This document shows, piece by piece, positions 58,005-64,000 of a stretch of 64,000 nucleotides of DNA. Position 1 is the first letter of the stretch; each line of letters opens with the position of its first letter. The notes below the pieces were generated by a model, which was not told the DNA's origin, did no database searches, and saw only the letters and a list, made by a program, of their open reading frames with translations. Source of the DNA: Paulinella micropora (taxonomy: Eukaryota; Cercozoa; Imbricatea; Euglyphida; Paulinellidae); contig WBZZ01001109.1 in assembly GCA_019918135.1 (NCBI GenBank), positions 62,001-126,000 on the forward strand, given 5' to 3'. The position numbers and the translations under genes were made by a program.

Positions 58005-59206
58005 AAATCAACCTTTTGGACAAAGCACTAATACACCATCATCAACAAACACCGATAGTATAAAAGACGCATCGCCAACGACGGCATTTGGAGAATTATG
58101 AACGGCCACTTTGTCACCAGTATTACAAAATGTATTCACATATGGTATTAATACACGATTTTTTGACATCGTTCAAACTAATGGCGGAGTGGTATCATCT
58201 GCTAATTCAATGACGGTTTTAACAACATCGGCCGCAGGTAATTCAACCGCACAGATCACGACTATTGAACGGGCTAAATACAGAAGTGGTATGGGCTTAG
58301 TTGCTGGATTTTCCGCATTGTTTCCGTCATCTATTGCAGCAGACACTTTTAATTGCGATATTGGCATAGGCACACCAGCAGACAATTTATGTTTTAGACA
58401 ATCAAACTTGGAAATGTCTGTTGTAAGAACGGCAGGAAATGTAGAAAATTTGGTTAGTCAATATGCTTGGAATGTTGATAAATGTAATAATACTGGAAAC
58501 TTTCCAGGGATTGATTTTACTAAATTAAACGTGTTTGAAATAGTTGTTCAATATGTGGGTAGCGGTCAAATTACATTCAAAATAGAAAACCCACAAACTG
58601 GACGAATGGAAACAATTCATTCAATTCAATATGCAACTGCTACTACTCCATCATTAGATCAGGCGGCATTCGCGATTTATGCGAAGGCATATTCATCAAG
58701 TCTCGAATCCGTTGTAATGAAAACGGCGAGCATGGTTTTGGCTGTTGAAGGGAATATTGATCGGACTATTGCTTTAACTAATTCGTATGATTCAGTCAAG
58801 AATATAGGAGCAACTGAAAATGCCATGTTTATCATTAGAAACCGCGCCACATTCAACAGCAAAACGAATTACAACATAATATACTTTGAGAATTTATGTA
58901 TTAGCAATTCAGATACTAAAACGGGTATTGCGAGAATTATTCTTAATTCCATATTAGGAGGAACACCTTCTTATTCAAATTACGATACCGCCACACCATT
59001 GGCCGAAATAGATACAGCAGGAACTACAAGAACGGGCGGAAGTGTGATATTTACATATGTGTTGTGGTTCATCAATATACATTGATTTGTCTCATTATAA
59101 CATCAAAATAGGACCAAGTAAAACCTTTACTATATCTGCACAAAATACAAGCGGTGGAACTGCAAATGTTTACGCCGCGGTCAATTTCATTGAAGACATC
59201 ATCTAA
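58005..59206 (+). pseudogene. PLV surface/fibre-like protein, right-arm copy
   Basis: The central 300 residues are open: SPVLQNVFTYGINTRFF, NGGVVSSANSMTVLTTSAAG, then alternating beta-type segments (VFEIVVQYVGSGQITFKIEN) and TGGSVIFTYVL near the end. Thr, Ser, Asn and Ala dominate, with no Cys framework and no signal peptide. Position next to the capsid genes suggests a virion surface protein. Broken, about two breaks. Confidence 0.6.
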
Positions 59207-59527
59207 AACAAAAAAAAAATACTTTATTTATTCTTAATTGTCAACTTTATGTTCTATCTCTACTGATATTTTTTTCATGTATTCAAAAATTTTTGTTCTT
59301 TATTAATTCTTCGGTTATGAGTGCGTAATTTTTCTTCAAATATATGTAAAACTAGTCAATATTGGCACCGCAGGGAATTAATGGTTTATGTTGTTGTTGT
59401 CGTCGTAAGTTAATCTTTTTTATCAAAATGAATAGCACACGTAAATTTTCTATAAATGTCATTATATTTATATTTTCTTTTTTTGCTTAAGCTTGGTACA
59501 CTTTAAGAAGAATACTAACCTCGAAGT
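59207..59527. other. PLV intergenic; end of the inverted duplication
   Basis: AT-rich and without genes. The inverted match to the left arm stops at about 59,380 (CACCGCAGGGAATTAAT), the counterpart of the GC/AT junction at 40,353. Beyond it the sequence is unique to the right arm. Confidence 0.6.
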
Positions 59528-60278
59528 TTAAAGGAACTCAAGCACATCTCCGTTTGCATTTCTAATGACGATATCAATAGATCTAAAACTTTTCGTCGTA
59601 TTAAATGGCACATAATCGGCAACATCGTTTGACGATTCAAAGTAGCACTGGACCCCAAACGGTTTATCTAAGTTGGCTTTACCGACTACGGAAAAATTAC
59701 CATTTGCTTCAACTAAACCAGATTGATTTAAGGCACGACTATGAACATAAACGGCCGTTTCGCCGATTAAATTTACTATGGATTGCATCGTGCTACTTGC
59801 CGCGGCCGAAATATTGGCAGTTAGTCCTATTTTGTCTCTAATCGTGCTATTGTCATAATCAAAAGCATACGTATCACCAGTGAACGCGAAATTTAATTTA
59901 TTAACGGAGTTCAAGGTTATAACTGCAGAGTTAGGGGTAATTGCTGAATTAATTGCAGATTGAAGGGCGGTAATAAATGTATCAATGGTGTATTGATTTT
60001 CTGTTACGATTGCCGTTTTTGTAGCAGATCCAGTTGTTTTAATCAATGTGAGAGTGTTAGCATAACTCGGTAAAAACATTTGGAATGGAGATACTCTTTA
60101 CGACATAAGCACTGATTATATCAATATTACGACCAGTTGCTGGGAGATCAACAACGAAACGGCCATTGTGAGTAGAAGCGGATTTTGATTCTGTTTTGTC
60201 GCTTGATGAGACACGGAGGAAATTTTTGCGGGTGCGTTTCTCATCTTCTAAGTTGCTTATCGTAAATGGCAATGACAT
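59528..60278 (-). pseudogene. PLV penton-like minor capsid protein, broken
   Basis: An N-terminal segment (RFVVDLPATGRNIDIISAYV) and a downstream part (YTIDTFITALQSAINSAITP; FAFDYDNSTIRDKIGL; ANLDKPFGVQCYFESSND; FRSIDIVIRNANGDVLEFL) follow the pattern of single-jelly-roll penton/minor capsid proteins of PLVs and virophages, with the characteristic closing 'i.I.l.n.nG..l.f'. It lies directly beside the major capsid gene, as usual. Broken, about one break. Confidence 0.6.
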
Positions 60279-60375
60279 TGGCTATATATTATAAAATAAT
60301 ATATTTTAATTTTTAATTTTTTAATCTTTTTTTGACTACACATATTTTGAATAAATAATGCTTACATTTAATCAT

Positions 60376-61813
60376 TGTTTGACCACGCAGCGAGACGGGT
60401 AGATAGACGCAACTTTGACATATTTCAACCATGCAGTGATGGCACGAGTAGCATTATAATCTGCCGCATACCGAAGAGTGACTTCTGCAGTTCGTGAGTC
60501 ATTAACTGCAAGACCAGACGCTCCAATGTGTGGCGACTAATTGAGTGTTTGGATAATGGTGGCAAACTTTATATCAGTAGTAGCAACAGCAGTAGCAGAA
60601 TAAAACTTGCGGAAGTTTTCAAGTGAAACAGATGAAGACATATAAGCATCGCGAATGCCCATAGTCGCTTGGAGATTGTTAATATACAATTCAGCACAGC
60701 CTTGTTGAACTGCAGCGAGTGTATCAGTGCTTCCACCAAGTTCCATCTTTTGTTGCGGAGCATACCAATCACCAATACTGCATTGATATTGTTTATAATT
60801 CATTTGAGCAGTTCCAAGGTTATCAACGCTGGCATTATCTGCAATTACATTTTGAGTTACGATATACAAGCATTGAGCACGAGCAACGGCCTTATTCACA
60901 TGAAGATTAAAATCATCACTCGTTCCCGGATTCGCTTTTTGATTGTAATATGTTTCATAAGTGTATGGGAGACCATCCTTGCTTCCCATCTGTTCCAAAA
61001 TATTTCTTTGAATGGCGGGAGTAAGAGAAAATGTCTCCAACATATTAACAACTGGATTTGATATAGTATAAGTCAAAGCAGAACATTCAAACCCAGCAGA
61101 AACCTTACCATCAGTGCTTCCAATAATGGTAAATGCTTCCTGAGAAGGGGCAAATGTCAAACGAAGCCTTATATCACTAATCAAAGATGGAGGAATGAGA
61201 GCTTCCTCATTAAACACCCCTGAGAAGTAATGGAGAGGAATACAAACTTTCAAGTATTGACCAGTGCCAACGACCGTAGGAGTATTAATAGCAAAATCAA
61301 CAACTGAATTGTCAGTAATATTAGCATTAACTTCAACATTTTCTCTCTGTCCCGCCATCTGTGCCTGCCGACGATAATCAAATGGATAATGCCACGGGAG
61401 AATATTTCGCACCAATTTATTCAAATCTTCAATTCGTTCAAGTTCACTGCCATCCTTGCTTTCCAACAAAAATCTTTCAAAATAGTATTGGCGTTTGTGT
61501 TCTGAAAACCAATGGCGCAGTTGTTTCCAGCAGTCGTAACTAAACCATCTGCTTTAATATCAAATGTTAAATAACAATTTTTTCCATAAACAAAATCAGT
61601 ACTTGCTTGCAATGTGAAAATCATTTCAGTCCCCGACGAACTGGTGTAAGTCTGCTGATCGGCAAAAATTTTCTTAAAGATACTTCCCTGTTCAGTGAGT
61701 GCTAAGTTTGCTGGCAACTCATATCTGAGGTTGTTGAGGGTCATCAACTCCTCGGTATTTTTAGAATCCTTCCTTCCGTTTTGTGTGTACATGTAGAATA
61801 GTAAAATTCGCAA
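60376..61813 (-). pseudogene. PLV major capsid protein (double jelly roll type), broken
   Basis: The reading starts MRILLFYMYTQNGRKDSKNT and contains ELPANLALTEQGSIFKKIFA, ILPWHYPFDYRRQAQMAGQR, VVDFAINTPTVVGTGQYLKV, IPLHYFSGVFNEEALIPPSL, SDIRLRLTFAPSQEAF and KQYQCSIGDWYAPQQKMELG. These correspond to the central beta-sandwich, the 'lP..fSG.ln....lP' loop and the later 'W..PQQ' region typical of PLV/virophage capsid proteins. This protein forms the pseudo-hexameric shell capsomers. Broken, about two breaks. Confidence 0.75.
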
Positions 61814-61858
61814 GGTTCCTATAATAAAAAATAATAATAGAAATTAAAAATAATTAAT

Positions 61859-62255
61859 TATTCACTTGAAACGGATTGTTTAATAATATCAACTGAATTT
61901 TGTATATTGCCAAGTCTTGCATCTTGTGGTGAAGTCAATTGAAACTCTCTTGCCTCAGCATTTTGAACCGCTTTCTTTAAATAAGCCAAACTGGTAATAG
62001 CAGTGTCTAAATCAACAACATCCGCATTTTCTTTGTTATCAGAATGTCTGTTAATGTGCTTTAAATAGTACTCTTCTCATGTGAGACAAGATCGCCAAAT
62101 TCGGTTAATGATTGATTAACTAATGGGGCACCATGACTACTCCACAATTCAAACTGATTCAATTGAAACCCATCGCTCGCAGGTCTATTTGCTTCGTTGA
62201 GTTTATTACTAAACTCATTAGATAATTTATTGGCGGCATGTGTGTTTTTAATCAT
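61859..62255 (-). pseudogene. small PLV gene of unknown function, broken
   Basis: Begins MIKNTHAANKLSNEFSNKLN, with SDGFQLNQFELWSSHGAPLV, and ends with a helical part (LAYLKKAVQNAEAREFQLTS). It lies between the capsid gene and the next PLV gene on the same strand with short spacing, so it is probably co-expressed with the virion genes. No family recognised. Broken, about one break. Confidence 0.4.
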
Positions 62256-62279
62256 TATATAATAATAATAATTACTTTA

Positions 62280-62864
62280 TCAATTAGCATTAATTATTCT
62301 TTTCATATTCTTGTGCGTAATTCTTTCCTCTTTTATTTTCATTAAATCAGCCATGGCTTGACTTATGACATTGTCGCTAGTTTGAGCAACCTTTTCAGTT
62401 GGTGGAGTTTCCTTATAAGCATCTTCTATTGCTTTTATCTTGCTCGCTGGTGTTGTAGTAGTTTGTTTTGGCACAGCAACAGGAGTTGGATTAACAAATT
62501 TTGGTAAAGATTGTTCAACCTTAGGTGCTGGAGACATTTCAACAGGTTTTGCATTTGGTTCAGGAGACGAATTATTTGCCGATACTATGTCTGGTGCCTT
62601 TCGTTTCAATGTTTCGTCTGGCACTTGATCTGGCTGTCCGCTAGGAATAGGTTGTTCATTTTTCTTACTACTTGTTTTGCTTACTTTTGGTTTTAATTGA
62701 CACTTAATCTTACCGCTCTTAATATCCTCTTCTATCTTCTTTACCGCTAAGTATTCGGGCGATCCTTTACGAATTGTCATAAATTTTCCTTGTGCATTTT
62801 GTTTATGCCAAAGTGCAACTGCTTGATTGTATGTGGTCTTGTACATTTTAGTTGATTCCACCAT
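62280..62864 (-). CDS. PLV protein with short conserved N-terminal domain
   Basis: 194 residues. The N-terminal part (YNQAVALWHKQNAQGKFMTI, RKGSPEYLAVKKIEEDIKSG) resembles a short domain seen in giant-virus, virophage and PLV ORFs, where 'W......W.iprKGS.Ey' is typical. The rest is Lys/Pro/Ser-rich and disordered (KVSKTSSKKNEQP, PKVEQSLPKFVNPTP), ending in a helical basic tail. It lies between capsid and ATPase genes, 35 bp from the latter, probably in one transcription unit. A virion core or DNA-packaging accessory is an inference. Confidence 0.5.
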   Translation of the reverse strand: MVESTKMYKTTYNQAVALWHKQNAQGKFMTIRKGSPEYLAVKKIEEDIKSGKIKCQLKPKVSKTSSKKNEQPIPSGQPDQVPDETLKRKAPDIVSANNSSPEPNAKPVEMSPAPKVEQSLPKFVNPTPVAVPKQTTTTPASKIKAIEDAYKETPPTEKVAQTSDNVISQAMADLMKIKEERITHKNMKRIINAN

Positions 62865-62898
62865 ATTATATATTATTGCAGAAACAAAAAAAACAATT

Positions 62899-63798
62899 TT
62901 ACATGTTTGTCATATCTCTATCCTTATTTAATGGCAATATAGTAGAAAAATTCTTTCTAAACTGGGTTGTTCTATCACTAGCAGTATTGTTAATTGCTAG
63001 AAACGAATAAGGTTCTGCCGTGGCATATTTAACCATATTGTAAAATTCCTTTTTAGTGAGAAAAGGACTTTCATATTCGTCTGCCAGTCTGTCAAGTTCG
63101 CTTCTCCTTACTCCATTAAAAGTAATCATCAAATGGCAATTAATTCTTATTCTCCGTGGGAATTGTGTATAACTTTGAGTTGCTACCCAGACTGACACTT
63201 TAGCATGTGTTGAAGCGAAAAATAACTCAGTAAGCACTTCTGATTTGAGAAAAGTTTTACTCTGTGCGATGTCATCTAATAACAATAATATTTTTGGTGC
63301 CTTCTTAAACCCTTGAGTTTTAATCAGTTCCTTTTGTTTGGTTAATATTTCTCTCATTAACTCAGGCCTATCTTCTTTGATTATGTCTTCTTTTTTTAAC
63401 TTGAGAGTGTCTTCCAAAATCGGGCACGGACTTAAGCAAAAGACAACTATTCTATCATAAAAATCTTTCAACATGTTCTGTTTGGCAAGTAGATTACAAA
63501 TCATAACTGATTTACCTCCGCCAGTGCTTGCACATATAACCATAGTCCCCATTGCTTGCAATATTCCTTCTTCTTGATCAGGAAGCAATTCAACGCTATC
63601 TCTTTGTGTTTTAATTGGTTGTATTTCCAAGTCATTCTTAAATTTGGGCGGTGTTTTGCTATCTAACTCTGTTATTACTGGTCTGTCAACAGTAAATTCC
63701 TCGTGTGCTTTTTCTATGTTGGTTTTCTCCAGATTCTGCTTCAAAAGTGTTTTTGGCAACTTGTTTGCTATTAATCCTTTATGTATAGATCTAGGCAT
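62899..63798 (-). CDS. PLV genome-packaging ATPase (FtsK/HerA type)
   Basis: 299 residues, looks whole. Walker A is ICASTGGGKSVMICNLL (residues about 93-109), Walker B is ILLLLDDIAQ (about 170), a sensor-like VWVATQSYTQFPRRIR follows, and a late Arg sits in TTQFRKNFSTILP. The N-terminus (residues 1-80) is a charged linker. This is the A32/FtsK-HerA class that pumps DNA into capsids of PLVs, virophages and nucleocytoplasmic viruses. It is the best-preserved gene of the element. Confidence 0.85.
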   Translation of the reverse strand: MPRSIHKGLIANKLPKTLLKQNLEKTNIEKAHEEFTVDRPVITELDSKTPPKFKNDLEIQPIKTQRDSVELLPDQEEGILQAMGTMVICASTGGGKSVMICNLLAKQNMLKDFYDRIVVFCLSPCPILEDTLKLKKEDIIKEDRPELMREILTKQKELIKTQGFKKAPKILLLLDDIAQSKTFLKSEVLTELFFASTHAKVSVWVATQSYTQFPRRIRINCHLMITFNGVRRSELDRLADEYESPFLTKKEFYNMVKYATAEPYSFLAINNTASDRTTQFRKNFSTILPLNKDRDMTNM

Positions 63799-63809
63799 GT
63801 CTTACTATA

Positions 63810-64000
63810 TTATAAGTTTTGAAAATAGTTTGGATTATATCTGTAATTATCATATTCGGCACCAAATGGTAGAGGTGGTGAAGCATAATTATAGAAATAA
63901 GGAAAGTAAGGACTACCAAAAGCATAATTACTTGGAGGATTGACAAGTGGTTTAAAATCTTTTCTTTCTGGCCGAGTTTGAACTTGTCGCGGGATTTCAG
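63810..64000 (-). CDS. C-terminal end of a PLV protein, runs off the right edge
   Basis: An open minus-strand frame ends at a TAA at 63,810-63,812. The visible 62 residues are Pro/Tyr/Asn-rich: EIPRQVQTRPERKDFKPLVN, then PPSNYAFGSPYFPYFYNYAS and a tail ending NPNYFQNL. Tyr/Pro-rich tails of this sort occur in virion proteins, but the family cannot be told from this fragment. It lies upstream of the ATPase in the same direction. Confidence 0.5.
   Translation of the reverse strand, partial: EIPRQVQTRPERKDFKPLVNPPSNYAFGSPYFPYFYNYASPPLPFGAEYDNYRYNPNYFQNL

Larger units (their letters stand above)
40346..64000. mobile_element. Polinton-like virus fossil with inverted duplicate arm; extends past the right edge
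   Basis: AT-rich element with the PLV hallmark set: packaging ATPase, double-jelly-roll-type major capsid protein, penton-like minor capsid protein, a surface/fibre-like protein and a telomere-resolvase-like tyrosine recombinase. Left arm 40,353-44,631 is an inverted, diverged copy of the right arm (44,673-46,104 continuing 56,868 to about 59,380). The capsid/ATPase side exists only on the right. Several genes are broken (roughly ten breaks overall across both arms); the ATPase looks whole. By-eye protein identity between arms is about 85-90 percent, so the duplication is old compared with the transposon inserted in it. Confidence 0.8.

Noticed and set aside
40346-64000. LTR retroelement reading of the inverted repeats
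   Set aside because: The repeats are inverted, not direct; there is no reverse transcriptase, and capsid/ATPase genes of Polinton-like viruses are present.

Overview
The window is eukaryotic or from a virus of eukaryotes. It carries AATAAA/ATTAAA poly(A) signals, short GT-AG introns, RING and MYND zinc fingers, a SET domain, a tRNA-derived SINE and long microsatellites. The species cannot be named from sequence alone; a unicellular eukaryote carrying integrated DNA viruses fits best. Three very different kinds of DNA are stacked here.

1) Positions 1-40,345 are extremely GC-rich and compact, with mostly intronless genes on both strands. The block reads like a piece of a large dsDNA virus. It has an RPB3/AC40-like RNA polymerase subunit, a PD-(D/E)XK nuclease, a RecD-like SF1 helicase, two large proteins ending in Ulp1-like cysteine protease signatures, RING-H2 and MYND proteins, a classical protein kinase, a tandem family of five kinase-like paralogues with Cys-rich N-termini, and secreted or membrane glycoproteins near 36-40 kb. 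Several genes look whole; others are broken. Two palindromic elements with 31-bp-type tandem repeats in their arms sit at 29.1-30.4 kb and 34.7-35.9 kb. The block ends abruptly at about 40,345, inside a Ser/Thr/Pro repeat coding stretch.

2) Positions 40,346-64,000 are AT-rich and hold a Polinton-like virus (PLV) fossil. Its parts are a FtsK/HerA-type packaging ATPase, a double-jelly-roll-type major capsid protein, a penton-like minor capsid protein, a repetitive surface/fibre-like protein, an F-box-like ORF, and a tyrosine recombinase closely resembling hairpin-telomere resolvases (protelomerases, TelN/TelK type). The first ~4.3 kb and the stretch from 44.67 kb to ~59.38 kb are inverted copies of one another around a centre at about 44,652. 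The layout is that expected for two ends of a hairpin-telomere linear genome joined head to head, with the resolvase gene beside the junction in both arms.

3) Positions 46,105-56,867 are a 10.76-kb DNA transposon inserted into the right-arm resolvase gene. It has 153-154-bp terminal inverted repeats that are nearly identical, and a 4-bp target duplication (ATAT). The left arm supplies the matching empty site. It encodes a four-exon DDE-type transposase candidate, a two-exon SET-domain protein and a multi-exon Lys/Glu-rich protein. It also carries duplicated internal hairpins, subterminal G/C tracts, a 0.7-kb polypyrimidine tract and a SINE inside a transposase intron. It is much younger than the split between the two PLV arms.
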